A stretch of 64,000 nt of DNA from CAZRCG01 sp964598565 (GCA_964598565.1 CAZRCG010000003.1:1-64000), one strand, 5' to 3'. Positions 1 through 10,040 are shown, counted from the first letter of the stretch. Notes: generated by a model not told the origin, from the letters alone. Made by a program: numbers and translations.

Positions 1-321
<321 letters not shown>

Positions 322-507
322 TAAAATATCTGAGTGTATCTCGGTTCTTGTTGGTGAAGACTGGCAGGAGCGAGAGCTCGAGCAAGCAACATAATAAATT
401 GGATAGAATCAAATAGATTGAAGAAATCAATCATATCGAATTGAAGTGAAATATCTTCAATAGGTAATCGCAGTAAATAGTAAAGGCTCGAATTATTCCT
501 CAAGAAT
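322..507 (+). other. 23S-5S internal transcribed spacer
   Basis: A 186-base AT-rich spacer between the 23S 3' end and the 5S gene. I see no tRNA in it. It presumably carries the processing signals for both rRNAs. Confidence 0.8.
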
Positions 508-625
508 TTGGTGTGTCTATAGAGAGCGTGTTCCACCGGATCCCATCCCGAACTCCGAAGTTAAGCCGCTCTTCGCTGATGGTACTATGCGGGAAGCTGC
601 ATGGGAGAGTAGGACGATGCGCCTT
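508..625 (+). rRNA. rrf: 5S ribosomal RNA
   Basis: The sequence has the canonical 5S core CCGAACTCCGAAGTTAAGC at about 557-575 and the 3' segment TGGGAGAGTAGG at about 602-613. A closing helix pairs GGTGTGTC (510-517) with GATGCGCC (616-623), with some G-U pairs. The length of about 118 nt is normal for a bacterial 5S. It is co-oriented with the upstream 23S, so it is the last gene of an rrn operon. Confidence 0.97.
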
Positions 626-634
626 TATATAAAG

Positions 635-665
635 GCCCTGTTGAGAAATCAGCAGGGCTTTTTTT
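635..665 (+). terminator. rrn operon intrinsic terminator
   Basis: A 10-bp stem pairs GCCCTGTTGA (635-644) with TCAGCAGGGC (649-658), with one G-U pair. It is capped by a GAAA tetraloop and followed by seven T residues. It lies 10 bases past the 5S gene. Confidence 0.93.
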
Positions 666-721
666 ATGAGGCTGACAAGAAAGTAGACTAAAAAATATGA
701 GCGCTGAAAAATGACGGTTCA

Positions 722-1828
722 CTAGTTCGAGTATAACTCAGAATGCCTCAAACTTTCATAAGCCTCCAGACACACAATTTTGAGAAAGGCGGCTATAGGA
801 ATGGCGACGATCATTCCGATGATTCCGCCCACATTGGCCCCGGCAATGACAGTAAAAATAGTTAGAAGGGGATTGAGTCCTACACTTTTGCCTACGAGAC
901 GAGGCGTCAGAAAATAACTCTCGATTGTCTGAGCCAGTAAAAATAGGCCTATCACCAGAGCCAATGTGCTCACGGGAAGTCCGTAACCTAGACAAAGCAA
1001 TATCGCCCCACCAAAGGCGATGGCTGCTCCGACATAAGGAATAAAACTTAAGAGTCCGCCAAGAAGGCCTACAAGAAATCCAAAGGGTACTCCAATGAAT
1101 GCATATCCGATGGAGTAAACGAGTGCTAAGAAGCCACAGACCAGAATTTGGCCCCTAAAATACGCCACGAAAACGGTTGTTAGCGAAGACATATGTTTGT
1201 GAATGGCAGCTTCGAAACGCGGAGGCACCATACCCTTCACTTTGGCGACCATATATTCCCAGTCACTCGACAAATAAATAAAAAATATCGGGACCAAAAA
1301 AAGTTGGAGAATCCATAGAAGGGCCGAGGCTGACCCGGTAAAAAATGTAGACAGCAACTGAAATGAGGGTTTTGCGATGCTCGAAAGAATTTCCTGGGAG
1401 TGCAACCGCAAATAGGCAAGAGGATCCTGTACGTCTATGGGAATTTGGATTCCTAGGGACGCAGAAGCCGTTTGTGCCTTTTCTAATAATTGTTCGACGA
1501 GCTGGGGAAGCGCCTGCAGTAAATCCTTTAATTGCTGAAAGATCATAGGGAGAAGCCAGAACGCCACGACGGCAAGTCCACCAAAGAAAAGGACAAAGCC
1601 GAAAATAAGAAGGAAAAAACGAGGGACACCTCGTTTCTCAAGTAGTCGAAATAAGGGCTGTGTCAAAAAGCAAAGAATGAGCGTTGCAATGAGAAGGGGA
1701 AAAGCACTTCCGAGCAGCCATCGTAATAGTAAACTGGCGGTAGCGATGATGCCGACGAGAACGACCAAAGGAATGAAGGGGGTTAGGATCTCTCGTGTTT
1801 TCGTAGGAACTGGGGAAGAAAAGGACAA
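722..1828 (-). CDS. AI-2E family transporter / PerM-like permease
   Basis: A 368-residue polytopic inner-membrane protein of the AI-2E exporter (PerM/TqsA) superfamily. Hydrophobic segments lie at about 17-58 and 71-93. A hydrophilic amphipathic stretch (about 95-165) follows, then a C-terminal membrane block from about 168 to 360. The family-typical Gly/Pro-rich segment with LLSFIPYVGAAIA lies near residue 260. Length and layout match the family. Substrate cannot be deduced: family members export AI-2 or other small molecules, or act as ion antiporters. The gene converges on the rrn terminator and its 5' end lies 2 bp from the stop of the PpiD-like gene, so the two are probably cotranscribed. 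Confidence 0.88.
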   Translation of the reverse strand: MSFSSPVPTKTREILTPFIPLVVLVGIIATASLLLRWLLGSAFPLLIATLILCFLTQPLFRLLEKRGVPRFFLLIFGFVLFFGGLAVVAFWLLPMIFQQLKDLLQALPQLVEQLLEKAQTASASLGIQIPIDVQDPLAYLRLHSQEILSSIAKPSFQLLSTFFTGSASALLWILQLFLVPIFFIYLSSDWEYMVAKVKGMVPPRFEAAIHKHMSSLTTVFVAYFRGQILVCGFLALVYSIGYAFIGVPFGFLVGLLGGLLSFIPYVGAAIAFGGAILLCLGYGLPVSTLALVIGLFLLAQTIESYFLTPRLVGKSVGLNPLLTIFTVIAGANVGGIIGMIVAIPIAAFLKIVCLEAYESLRHSELYSN

Positions 1829-1830
1829 GG

Positions 1831-3822
1831 TTAAATCTTCTCGAGCTGATACTGTTTTCGAAAGCTATCTGGAATTTTTGCTTCTTGTAACAGCTTCTGG
1901 CTATAGGCGTCGTAGAATGCCGATCTTTTACGGGACAAGACCTCTTCACGAAGCTTTGCCAACGAGTCATTTTCGCCGTTTTTACCTTGAGCAACCGAGT
2001 CCTTTGCGGAGCCTTTGGCAGAAGTCCCTTTCTTTGCTGTCGTTGACTCCTTGGCTGAAAGAGCATCAGCCGTCAGGTCGCTTTTAAATTGCGACGCCAC
2101 CAAAAGAGTCCAAGTTCCTGCATTGAATAGTGGGGCAGAGATGGGACTTTGGGCCGACAGTTCTTGAGATGCCTTCGCTAAAATATCATTCTCGTCCAAA
2201 GGTGCTGGAAGCGGATTCTGAAACGGACGTAAGCTCTTCAGTTCCTGTTTACTACTAGCGAGTGCCTCGAGCTCCTTCATAGGCTTCTTTCCTTGGCTGG
2301 CTAAGGCTTGAAATTCTCTGACGAGTTCCTCCACTCGTTGAGCTTGCCATTTCTGACGAACTTGAGCGATTGCCTGTTCGAATCGCAATGGCTCGGCAGC
2401 GACGGATTCCGTTGGTCGAATCACCATGAGAGAGTCTCCAGCTTCCTCGGGACCCACCCATTCATTGAGTTTCCCAGACAGCGCCGCTTGGACTAAAATA
2501 AACGGAAGTACCCCAGGCGTTTTTCGGTCGACAATGACTGACTGCGGACTACTGAAGCCAAGTTTAGAGAGCTCTTCTGCAATGTTTTTCTTCGACGTCA
2601 CCACCGCCTGAGCCTTGGCTCTTAGAGCGTCTCGAGCGGAGAGACGGCGTTCTTGCTCTAGCAAATAGGCCACTTGGTTTCGCCGGGCTTTCAGTGACAC
2701 TTCGGCCGGAGTGCGATCCATAATCCAGATTAAATGATGTCCGTAGTCTGTTTTGATGGGACCTAAAGGCCTTTGAAACGCCGACTTACTTGAAAAGACA
2801 ACATCACTAAAAGGCTTTACCATGGTGTCTTTACCGAAATAACCTAAGTCGCCTCCTTTAGACGCATTGGAGAAGTCTTCTGAAATCTGTTGAGCGGCGG
2901 CTCTAAATAGAGTTTCGCTGCGCAGGGTTTTAGCAAGCTCCTGAAGACGCTTAAATCCTTTGTCACTGGTATCACTGATCAAAATATGAAGCGCGCGGGC
3001 TTGAACTCCTTGGCCTAGCTTGGAATCACCATTCTTAGAGGAAGAAACCGTTTTGAAATAGGATTCTATATCAAGGTCACTTATGTCGATGGTAGTTTTC
3101 GAGGTGTCTAGCGACAAATATTCTACCTTTCGTTTTTCTTCCGATCGAAAGAGCGCCCTATTTTTCTCAAAATAATTTTGAAGATCGGTATTAGAAGGCC
3201 TCCACTTTGCATTAGAAAGTAGTTTGTCGGCGTCAAACGATAATATTTTCAAGTTAAAGCTCTTGTTTTCAATACGCCGTATATCCTCAAGTTCTGCTTT
3301 AGATACGGAAGCAGACCATTCCAAAATATCTCGAAAGCGATTGGACGCTAGAGATTGGGAAAGGTCGCGTTCAAACTCTCGAGGTTCTAAATCGTTGGCT
3401 TTTAAAACCGACTCGTAGACCGACGGCGAAAAGCGTTTCAACTTAGAGTCATGAAATACAGATTCTTTTTTTAGCTCTTCAATGATCTCCTCCTGGCCTA
3501 TGACTACGCCTAGTCGGCGTGCTTCTTGCCACATCAACTCCTTCATCACAACGTTCATGGCGACTTGGCGCTCAATCATCTTCATAAACTCGTCGTTCAT
3601 TGTTTGACCGCCCATAAATTGGCTAAACATTCGGGTTTGTTGTGCGAGGGTTCTTTGAAACTCTTTGTACGATATGGGCGTCCCGTTTACCTTCACCCAT
3701 ATTTTACCGCCGGTACCAGGGTTCTCCTGCCCTGACCACAAGATGAAGCTTAAGATGATGACCCCGAAAATAAGAACGGTGACTACTGATTTTTGTCGGC
3801 TGCGTATAAAATCCATGGACAT
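1831..3822 (-). CDS. ppiD: PpiD-like membrane-anchored peptidyl-prolyl isomerase/chaperone
   Basis: A SurA/PpiD-type periplasmic folding factor. The N-terminus MSMDFIRSRQKSVVTV is followed by one membrane anchor (VLIFGVIILSFILW). A SurA_N-like helical region comes next, then a parvulin (PpiC) domain at roughly residues 275-375 with ALHILIS, GGDLGYFG and HHLIWI motifs. A long charged C-terminal region ends with a low-complexity Ala/Lys/Ser stretch. The length of about 660 residues fits PpiD (about 620). The open frame extends to 3852, but family N-termini begin near MDFIR, so the ATG at 3822 (or 3816) is preferred; no clear Shine-Dalgarno is visible. It is divergent from mreB. In other bacteria PpiD acts at the SecYEG exit on outer-membrane and periplasmic clients. 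Confidence 0.85.
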   Translation of the reverse strand: MSMDFIRSRQKSVVTVLIFGVIILSFILWSGQENPGTGGKIWVKVNGTPISYKEFQRTLAQQTRMFSQFMGGQTMNDEFMKMIERQVAMNVVMKELMWQEARRLGVVIGQEEIIEELKKESVFHDSKLKRFSPSVYESVLKANDLEPREFERDLSQSLASNRFRDILEWSASVSKAELEDIRRIENKSFNLKILSFDADKLLSNAKWRPSNTDLQNYFEKNRALFRSEEKRKVEYLSLDTSKTTIDISDLDIESYFKTVSSSKNGDSKLGQGVQARALHILISDTSDKGFKRLQELAKTLRSETLFRAAAQQISEDFSNASKGGDLGYFGKDTMVKPFSDVVFSSKSAFQRPLGPIKTDYGHHLIWIMDRTPAEVSLKARRNQVAYLLEQERRLSARDALRAKAQAVVTSKKNIAEELSKLGFSSPQSVIVDRKTPGVLPFILVQAALSGKLNEWVGPEEAGDSLMVIRPTESVAAEPLRFEQAIAQVRQKWQAQRVEELVREFQALASQGKKPMKELEALASSKQELKSLRPFQNPLPAPLDENDILAKASQELSAQSPISAPLFNAGTWTLLVASQFKSDLTADALSAKESTTAKKGTSAKGSAKDSVAQGKNGENDSLAKLREEVLSRKRSAFYDAYSQKLLQEAKIPDSFRKQYQLEKI

Positions 3823-3902
3823 CTGATGAGCTTCGCAAATGCGGGCACCCATGGCAAAAAAATTCTGTAGCTTTCGCGTAATCTACTCCCTAGGATTATC
3901 CT

Positions 3903-4946
3903 ATGTGGAACGCATTCTGGGAGATCTTTTCTAATGATCTTGCCATCGATTTGGGAACGGCCAATACGTTGGTCTACGTTAAGGGTAAAGGTGTTGTCTC
4001 GAGTGAGCCTTCGGTCGTAGCGGTCGAGAAAGACTCTCGGGGCCAACATATTGTCCATGCCGTGGGACGAGAGGCCAAGGAAATGCTCGGCCGTACGCCA
4101 GGCAATATTGTGGCGATTCGACCCATGAAAGACGGAGTCATTGCCGATTTTGAAGTGACAGAAAAGATGCTGCGCTATTTTATAGGAAAAGTGCACAACC
4201 GAAAATTTGGGGTGCGACCTCGAATTGTGATCTGTGTGCCTTCAGGAATTACAGAAGTTGAAAAGCGCGCTGTGAGAGAGTCGGCCGAAAAGGCGGGGGC
4301 TCGAGAGGTCTATTTGATCGAAGAGCCCATGGCGGCGGCTATTGGGGCGGGTCTTCCAATTACAGAGCCTTCAGGCAATATGATTGTCGACATTGGTGGC
4401 GGAACGACCGAGGTAGCGGTCATTTCGCTGGCAGGAATTGTGTTTGCCACTTCGGCTCGTATGGCGGGCGATAAAATGGATGAGGCTATCGTTCATTATA
4501 TGAAGCGAAAATACAATTTGGCGATTGGGGAACGCACCGCGGAGCGCATTAAGATTGAAGTGGGCTCGGCTTATCCTGATGCCGATAAGGTCGAGCGAAC
4601 GATGGAAGTAAAGGGACGAGATTTAGTAGCGGGTCTTCCTAAAACGATCGTTGTATCGTCCGATGAAGTGAGAGAGGCCTTGTCGGAACCTATCAATGCC
4701 ATCGTTGAGGCGGTTCGATTGGCGTTAGACCGAACGCCTCCGGAATTGTCGGCCGATATTGTCGAAAAAGGCATTGTTTTGGCTGGCGGTGGAGCATTGC
4801 TGAGAAATTTAGATATTTTGCTGAGAGAGGAGACAGGATTGCCCGTAATTATTGCAGAGGATCCTTTGACGGCCGTTGTGCGAGGCTCAGGTAAAGTTCT
4901 GGACGAACTGGATCTTCTAAAAAAAGTGACCGAGCGCGGACGTTAA
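3903..4946 (+). CDS. mreB: Rod shape-determining protein MreB
   Basis: The bacterial actin homologue that organises the elongasome under the inner membrane. The 347-residue length is standard. The phosphate-1 motif IDLGTANTLVYVKG starts near residue 14. The phosphate-2 motif DIGGGTTEVAVI is near 161. The adenosine motif GGGALLRNLD is near 293. The ATG at 3903 follows AGGAT. It leads the mreBCD-mrdA-rodA array. About 88 bp containing a small hairpin separates it from mreC, so mreB may be expressed at a higher level than the genes behind it. Confidence 0.98.
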   Translation: MWNAFWEIFSNDLAIDLGTANTLVYVKGKGVVSSEPSVVAVEKDSRGQHIVHAVGREAKEMLGRTPGNIVAIRPMKDGVIADFEVTEKMLRYFIGKVHNRKFGVRPRIVICVPSGITEVEKRAVRESAEKAGAREVYLIEEPMAAAIGAGLPITEPSGNMIVDIGGGTTEVAVISLAGIVFATSARMAGDKMDEAIVHYMKRKYNLAIGERTAERIKIEVGSAYPDADKVERTMEVKGRDLVAGLPKTIVVSSDEVREALSEPINAIVEAVRLALDRTPPELSADIVEKGIVLAGGGALLRNLDILLREETGLPVIIAEDPLTAVVRGSGKVLDELDLLKKVTERGR

Positions 4947-4966
4947 GAGCTGAGGCATTGAACCTA

Positions 4967-4982
4967 GCGTCAATACTGACGC
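4967..4982 (+). other. Small hairpin between mreB and mreC
   Basis: GCGTCA-ATAC-TGACGC forms a perfect 6-bp stem with a 4-nt loop, followed by CGCCTTAAAATTTT. It could be a weak attenuator or an mRNA-end stabiliser that sets the mreB:mreC ratio. There is no U tract directly after the stem, so it is not a clear terminator. Confidence 0.4.
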
Positions 4983-5033
4983 CGCCTTAAAATTTTGTGA
5001 CGTTAATGAGAGCGAGGAAATAGGGAGTGGGGA

Positions 5034-5882
5034 ATGCTTCTTCCGACAGTTAATACCCAGAAGCGATGGCTCCTTTTTCTTTTAGTAGGTGTCTTCTCCA
5101 TTCATACCTATCTGGATTTTACTTTTCGAGGGCCCACTGAGGAGAGAGGTCAGTATATTGATTCAATTTTTGCTCGAGTATTCACACCTATTACATGGAT
5201 ATTTGAGAGCGGGAAATTACTGCTAGCGGACTGGACGATTCATTTTCAAGATTTGTGGACAGCTGCTGAAGACAACAAGCAGCTGAGGCATCAGATTTCT
5301 GAGTTAAGTTTACGAATTCAAGAACTGGAATCCGAGTCGGCCGAGGCTCGACGATTAAAAGATTCCTTGAAAATGGTCGTGAATCCCCGACTGTCTTTCA
5401 TTGTAGGTCGAGTTACCGGTTATGATCGAAGTGTATTTCGTCAGGCATTTGATATCAATCGTGGTGAATCCGACGGCGTTTTAAAGGGAATGCCCGTACT
5501 ATCCGCTCAAGGAGTTGTAGGACGTATTGTTTCCGTGAGTTCGCATCGATCGACCGTTTTATTGTTAAATGATCTCGAGTCTCGTGTTGAAGGTATTGTC
5601 GAGAGGACACGAGCTCGTGTTGTGGTAGGCGGATCGGCCGATGGATCGTTGAATTTGCGTTATCTTCCCAGGCGCTTTGATCTTCAACCCGGCGATCGTA
5701 TATTGACATCAGGATTTGGAGGCTTTTTTCCCCCAGGCTTTCTCATTGGAACTTTGATTTCGATAGTGAGAGACCCTCATTTTGTTTTGGAGTCCGCTCG
5801 ACTGGAGTCGGCAGTCGATATGAATAAAGTCGAAGAAATTTTTATCGTAAAGACGGTGGACCGATGGCCCTCCAACCCCTAA
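5034..5882 (+). CDS. mreC: Rod shape-determining protein MreC
   Basis: Periplasmic elongasome scaffold of 282 residues. An N-terminal membrane anchor (WLLFLLVGVFSIHTYLDF, about residues 12-30) is followed by a coiled coil (about 77-115, rich in E, L, R and Q) and the paired beta-domains of the MreC family (segments VGRVTGYDRS, GVVGRIVSVS, GDRILTSGFGGFFPPG). The ATG is preceded by AGGGAGTGGGG. It overlaps mreD by 19 bp, which indicates translational coupling. In the family, MreC binds PBP2 and activates RodA-PBP2 synthesis of sidewall peptidoglycan. Confidence 0.96.
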   Translation: MLLPTVNTQKRWLLFLLVGVFSIHTYLDFTFRGPTEERGQYIDSIFARVFTPITWIFESGKLLLADWTIHFQDLWTAAEDNKQLRHQISELSLRIQELESESAEARRLKDSLKMVVNPRLSFIVGRVTGYDRSVFRQAFDINRGESDGVLKGMPVLSAQGVVGRIVSVSSHRSTVLLLNDLESRVEGIVERTRARVVVGGSADGSLNLRYLPRRFDLQPGDRILTSGFGGFFPPGFLIGTLISIVRDPHFVLESARLESAVDMNKVEEIFIVKTVDRWPSNP

Positions 5883-6376
5883 ACCCCTACGGAACTCTTT
5901 CGAGAACCTTTGATCTTTTTTTACTGGGAGCTTGGATTGGACTCTTGGCATTATCGAGAGTTTTCGCTGTGGAGACTCTTTTCTTCTTTGTAGGAATTTC
6001 TGTTGTATTGTCGGCGGTGGCTTTACGGTGGCCCTTTTTAGAGGGAGCTCTGGTATTGTTGTTGCTTTCTTGGGTTTGGGGAGCTTTCTCTTTGATGCCG
6101 ACGGCCATAGTGTTCTGGTCTCTCTTCGTAGCTTTTGTTGTTTTGAAGTTGATCTTAGATTCTCTTGAACTGAGGCAGCGATCGACGGTAGCGCTTTTAT
6201 TTTTTGGAACTGCGCTCTGCTTTTATGGAACTCAGTGGTTTTTGATTCACCGTCTGTCGGAGGAAGACTTTTTTATTGGGAGATTATTTTTGAAGCTCGG
6301 ACAAGCTTCTCTCATTGAGGGCGTTTCTGGATTTTTAATAGGTCCTCGATTTCTAACCTGGATTTCTCCGCGATGA
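5864..6376 (+). CDS. mreD: Rod shape-determining protein MreD
   Basis: A 170-residue, very hydrophobic protein with about five membrane segments, between mreC and mrdA, as expected for MreD. Sequence conservation in this family is low, so the call rests on hydropathy, size and position. It overlaps mreC by 19 bp and mrdA by 4 bp (ATGA). Confidence 0.9.
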   Translation: MALQPLNPYGTLSRTFDLFLLGAWIGLLALSRVFAVETLFFFVGISVVLSAVALRWPFLEGALVLLLLSWVWGAFSLMPTAIVFWSLFVAFVVLKLILDSLELRQRSTVALLFFGTALCFYGTQWFLIHRLSEEDFFIGRLFLKLGQASLIEGVSGFLIGPRFLTWISPR

Positions 6377-8292
6377 AATTGTCCGATCCCTACAATGTAT
6401 CGACGTTTGCATCACGAGCTACGGGCGTTACGATCGGTTTTTGTTTTTTGATTTTCGTTTTGGCAGTACGACTCTGGTATTTGCAAATTTGGCGAGGCGA
6501 AGAACTTAGGGCCTTTAGTGATCGCAATCGATTTAAAATTGAAAAGCTTGCGGCACCCCGCGGACCTATTTTTGACCGCGAGGGCGTGCTCATTGCTGAC
6601 AGTCGACCGCGTTTTGATTTGACAATTACGAGAGGCTATTCTCCAGATTTGGAGCGTGAGATGCTTCTCGTTAAAGATATCTTAAAGTGGGATTCTGCGA
6701 AGTTAGATCAGGTCATGGTTCGAATCTCTAAGGCAGGGCGTTATCAGGAGGTCGTCATTGCAACCGATTTAACTTTTGACGAACTGACACTTATTGAAAG
6801 TCACAGCCTAGATTTAGAGGGTCTTGAAATTAAAGCTCAGTCGGTTCGTGATTATCTCTACGGACAAAGTTTCTTTCATGTTTTGGGCTATACCAGAGAA
6901 GTAGGAGACAGCGATTTAAAGACCATTCAGAGTCGATATCCTGCCCATGTGTATTCACGCGGCGATCAGATTGGTGTAAAGGGAATTGAGGCTCTCTACG
7001 AAAGTTTTTTGAAGGGTAAAGAGGGGAACGACTTTGTCGTGGTAGATGTGAAAGGCAGGCGAGTCGCGCGTAGCGAATGGCGTCTGTTACCGCAGATTCC
7101 GCGAGAAGAGCCGCGCTCGGGAACGGGTTTGCGGCTTACCATCGACGCATCGTTGCAGTTAGTAGCGCAGAAAGCGCTCATGGAGAGCGGCCATGCAGGC
7201 GCGGTGGTGGCCTTAGATCCTCGTAACGGAGAGGTTCTTGCCCTCGTGTCCGTGCCCGCCCTTGAGCCCAACGCCTTCACAGGAGTATTGACGGGTAAGA
7301 CCCTGAAAGGATGGATTGACCGCGATGATAAGCCCTTTCTCGATCGCACGATGGGAGAACATTATGTGCCTGGATCTATTTTCAAACTTGTTGTGGCTGC
7401 TGCTGCTTTAGAACAGGGCATCATTGATGAGCGGACAAGTTATTTTTGTCCGGGATATTATCGTTTTGGCAATCGGGCCTGGAAATGTCATGCCAAAGAT
7501 GGCCACGGTCGCGTCACCATCGTTCAGGCGCTGGAGCGCTCTTGCGATGTTTTTTTCTATAATATTGGTTTGAAGATGGGCCTAGATTCAATTTATCACT
7601 GGGCTGCTCGGTATGGATTTGGTCGTCGAACGGCATTGGGGCACGAAGCTTTTAAGGGAAAACTGGATAGCCTATTTCGATTTAACTCTGAGCAAACAGG
7701 TTTTATACCAAGTTTGGAGTGGGTTCAGTCTAAGAGGCGCACTACCGTTGATGCGGAAGTATTGAATGCTTCCATTGGGCAGGGAGCTGTGACGGTGACC
7801 ATGATACAGTTGGCGCGCATGGTAGCGGCACTCACCAATGGGGGAAAAGTCCATCAGCCTCAACTCGTTCTTTCTACTTTGGATGCAAAGAAACAAGCGG
7901 TTGAGTCGTTTCAGGGCCGTCTGGAGACGACAATTCAACTCGAGCCTCGAACAGAAGAGCTCATTCTTCGAGGAATGGAAGAAGTTGTTCAGGGGAAAGA
8001 GGGCACGGCAAGAGCTTCGCGCATCGCGAATTTAATGTATGGCGGCAAAACTGGAACGGCTCAAGTGGCAGCTTTGGCAGCGACGAAGAATTCAACGTTG
8101 CGACGATTGCAGGATCACGCACTCTTTGTTGCAGTGGCACCATCCAGAAACCCCCATATAGCGATTGCCGTGATTGTTGAGAACGGTGGCCAGGGATCTC
8201 GAGCGGCGGCACCCATAGCGCGACAGATGTTAGAAGTTTATTTTTCAAAGGCAAAAATGGCGAAAAAAGAAAGTGAGAACCATGAAAGATGA
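6373..8292 (+). CDS. mrdA: Penicillin-binding protein 2 (elongation transpeptidase)
   Basis: The class B PBP that crosslinks sidewall peptidoglycan with RodA; 639 residues. One N-terminal anchor lies at about residues 20-40 (FCFLIFVLAVRLWYLQIW), followed by a dimerisation domain with the RGPIFDREG motif. The transpeptidase domain has its catalytic SxxK at Ser335-Ile-Phe-Lys338. Its second motif is S390-C-D392 (SxD instead of the commoner SxN, as in other PBP2 proteins), and KTG is at 559-561. It overlaps mreD by 4 bp at its start and rodA by about 11 bp at its end. Confidence 0.97.
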   Translation: MKLSDPYNVSTFASRATGVTIGFCFLIFVLAVRLWYLQIWRGEELRAFSDRNRFKIEKLAAPRGPIFDREGVLIADSRPRFDLTITRGYSPDLEREMLLVKDILKWDSAKLDQVMVRISKAGRYQEVVIATDLTFDELTLIESHSLDLEGLEIKAQSVRDYLYGQSFFHVLGYTREVGDSDLKTIQSRYPAHVYSRGDQIGVKGIEALYESFLKGKEGNDFVVVDVKGRRVARSEWRLLPQIPREEPRSGTGLRLTIDASLQLVAQKALMESGHAGAVVALDPRNGEVLALVSVPALEPNAFTGVLTGKTLKGWIDRDDKPFLDRTMGEHYVPGSIFKLVVAAAALEQGIIDERTSYFCPGYYRFGNRAWKCHAKDGHGRVTIVQALERSCDVFFYNIGLKMGLDSIYHWAARYGFGRRTALGHEAFKGKLDSLFRFNSEQTGFIPSLEWVQSKRRTTVDAEVLNASIGQGAVTVTMIQLARMVAALTNGGKVHQPQLVLSTLDAKKQAVESFQGRLETTIQLEPRTEELILRGMEEVVQGKEGTARASRIANLMYGGKTGTAQVAALAATKNSTLRRLQDHALFVAVAPSRNPHIAIAVIVENGGQGSRAAAPIARQMLEVYFSKAKMAKKESENHER

Positions 8293-9394
8293 TGGTCGAA
8301 ATCAAGGTCGCTTTTTAAGTCACTTCGACTGGTCATTTGCAAGCTTGATTCTATTTATTAACCTGTTGGGGCTTCTGACATTGTATTCATCGACCTACCA
8401 CAACCAGATCGAAATTTTTTACAAGCAGCTGATTTTTTTTGTAGGTGGATGGATTGTCGCGCTCATTCTGTCGCTGATTGACTATCGTATTTGGGAAAAA
8501 CTGGCCTATCCATTTTATGGTGTGGTCTTGGTGCTTTTGTTAGCGGTTGAGTTTATGGGTAAAACGGCTTTAGGAGCTCAGAGATGGCTGCCGCTTGGGC
8601 CCATTCATGTTCAACCTTCGGAGTTGGCCAAACTCGCGATGATCTTTGTGTTGGCTCGGTTTTATGCCAACGAGCGAGTCGCTCTTGCAGAAGGTTACGG
8701 GTTTAGGGAGTTAGTACCTGTGTTGGCGATTTTATTACCGCCGGCACTGCTCATTTTTGCTCAGCCAGATTTGGGTACTACGATGATGACCATCTTTGTT
8801 TCAGCCACGGTGATTTTTTATTGTCGATTGCGATGGCGCACCTTGTTGACCATGGTGATTGCATTTGTGGTGTCTGTGCCCCTGGCGTACCAGTTTGTTC
8901 TTCGCGATTTTCAAAGAGATCGAGTAAAGACCTTTCTTAATCCTTCCCGAGATCCTTTGCACAAGGGCTATCATGCGTTGCAAAGTATGATCACCGTCGG
9001 CAGTGGACAAATTACCGGCAAAGGATTTCTTGAAGGTACGCAGAGCAAGTTGGAGTTTCTACCTAAGCATCATACGGACTTTATATTTTCGGCCTTTGCA
9101 GAAGAGTGGGGTTTTTTGGGCTCTTTGTTTTTGTTGGGGCTTTTCTTACTACTTTTATTTATGGGTATGGAGATCTGTCGCCACTCCCGTGATAAATTTG
9201 GCTCTGTATTGGGTGTGGGAGCCCTCGCGGTCGTCTTGTGGCATGTCATTGTGAATATGGGAATGGAAATCGGACTGTTGCCGGTGGTGGGGGTGCCGTT
9301 GCCATTTTTTTCGTATGGGGGTTCGAGTTTTATTACCAATATGATTGCCGTTGGTATTTTGCTGTCGATTTCATTGAGGCGTCATATTTTTTAA
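8282..9394 (+). CDS. rodA: RodA, SEDS peptidoglycan polymerase
   Basis: SEDS-family glycosyltransferase that polymerises lipid II for cell elongation. About 370 residues with roughly ten membrane segments. Family motifs visible include AQRWLPLGPIHVQPSELAKL, FAQPDLGTT, AEEWGFLGS and the C-terminal GVPLPFFSYGGSS. The frame opens at a GTG at 8273, but the ATG at 8282 inside the mrdA 3' end gives the more usual N-terminus; neither has a strong Shine-Dalgarno. It closes the mre operon. Confidence 0.96.
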   Translation: MKDDGRNQGRFLSHFDWSFASLILFINLLGLLTLYSSTYHNQIEIFYKQLIFFVGGWIVALILSLIDYRIWEKLAYPFYGVVLVLLLAVEFMGKTALGAQRWLPLGPIHVQPSELAKLAMIFVLARFYANERVALAEGYGFRELVPVLAILLPPALLIFAQPDLGTTMMTIFVSATVIFYCRLRWRTLLTMVIAFVVSVPLAYQFVLRDFQRDRVKTFLNPSRDPLHKGYHALQSMITVGSGQITGKGFLEGTQSKLEFLPKHHTDFIFSAFAEEWGFLGSLFLLGLFLLLLFMGMEICRHSRDKFGSVLGVGALAVVLWHVIVNMGMEIGLLPVVGVPLPFFSYGGSSFITNMIAVGILLSISLRRHIF

Positions 9395-9404
9395 GGTAAA
9401 TGAT

Positions 9405-10040
9405 GTGATGAGAATGAATATGAAACAACAAATAGAGTATCTTATATTTTTTGTAGTGGTGGTTGGTATGGGAGCTTGCACCAAGAAAGAATCCGTGGTG
9501 ACTCCGACGGACTCAAAGGCAGCGGTAGAGACGACCACAGAGAAAGGAACGATTGTGAAAATTGAAATTGAGACTAATCAAGGCACGATTGTGGCAGAAT
9601 TAGATGGAGAAAAAGCTCCTATAACAGTCAAAAATTTTGTGACTTATGCCAACGCAGGCTTTTACGACGGCACGATATTTCACCGAGTTATCGATGGATT
9701 TATGATTCAAGGGGGCGGTTTTGCTTCTGGGATGAAAGAGAAAGATACGCAAGCTCCTATCGTCAACGAAGGAAAAAATGGACTTAAGAACGAGGCCTAT
9801 ACATTGGCGATGGCACGCACTCAAGATCCCAACTCCGCAACGGCTCAGTTTTTTATTAATTTGAAGGACAATGCATTTTTAGACGCCACGTCCGGAAACG
9901 CCGGCTACGCTGTTTTTGGTAAGGTCATTGAAGGAAAAGAGATTGTCGATAAAATCGGCAAAACTAAAACCCATACTGTAGGCTATTTTGATGATGTTCC
10001 TAAAGATGACGTGATCATGACTCGAGTACGTGTGAAATAG
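9405..10040 (+). CDS. Cyclophilin-type peptidyl-prolyl isomerase, lipoprotein
   Basis: A 211-residue cyclophilin with an N-terminal lipoprotein signal: hydrophobic YLIFFVVVVG, then lipobox GMGAC with the lipidated Cys at about residue 25. A Thr/Lys/Glu linker follows, then the cyclophilin fold with FHRVIDGFMIQGG, AMART and QFFINL motifs, resembling bacterial PpiA/PpiB. The start is GTG at 9405 (AAGG 8 bases upstream) or ATG at 9408. It probably acts on envelope proteins and lies 10 bp after rodA, likely as the tail of the same transcript. Confidence 0.93.
   Translation: MMRMNMKQQIEYLIFFVVVVGMGACTKKESVVTPTDSKAAVETTTEKGTIVKIEIETNQGTIVAELDGEKAPITVKNFVTYANAGFYDGTIFHRVIDGFMIQGGGFASGMKEKDTQAPIVNEGKNGLKNEAYTLAMARTQDPNSATAQFFINLKDNAFLDATSGNAGYAVFGKVIEGKEIVDKIGKTKTHTVGYFDDVPKDDVIMTRVRVK

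Noticed and set aside
1638..2087. Overlapping ORFs on both strands across the AI-2E permease/ppiD junction
   Set aside because: Both are out of frame with two well-supported genes and have no recognisable features.
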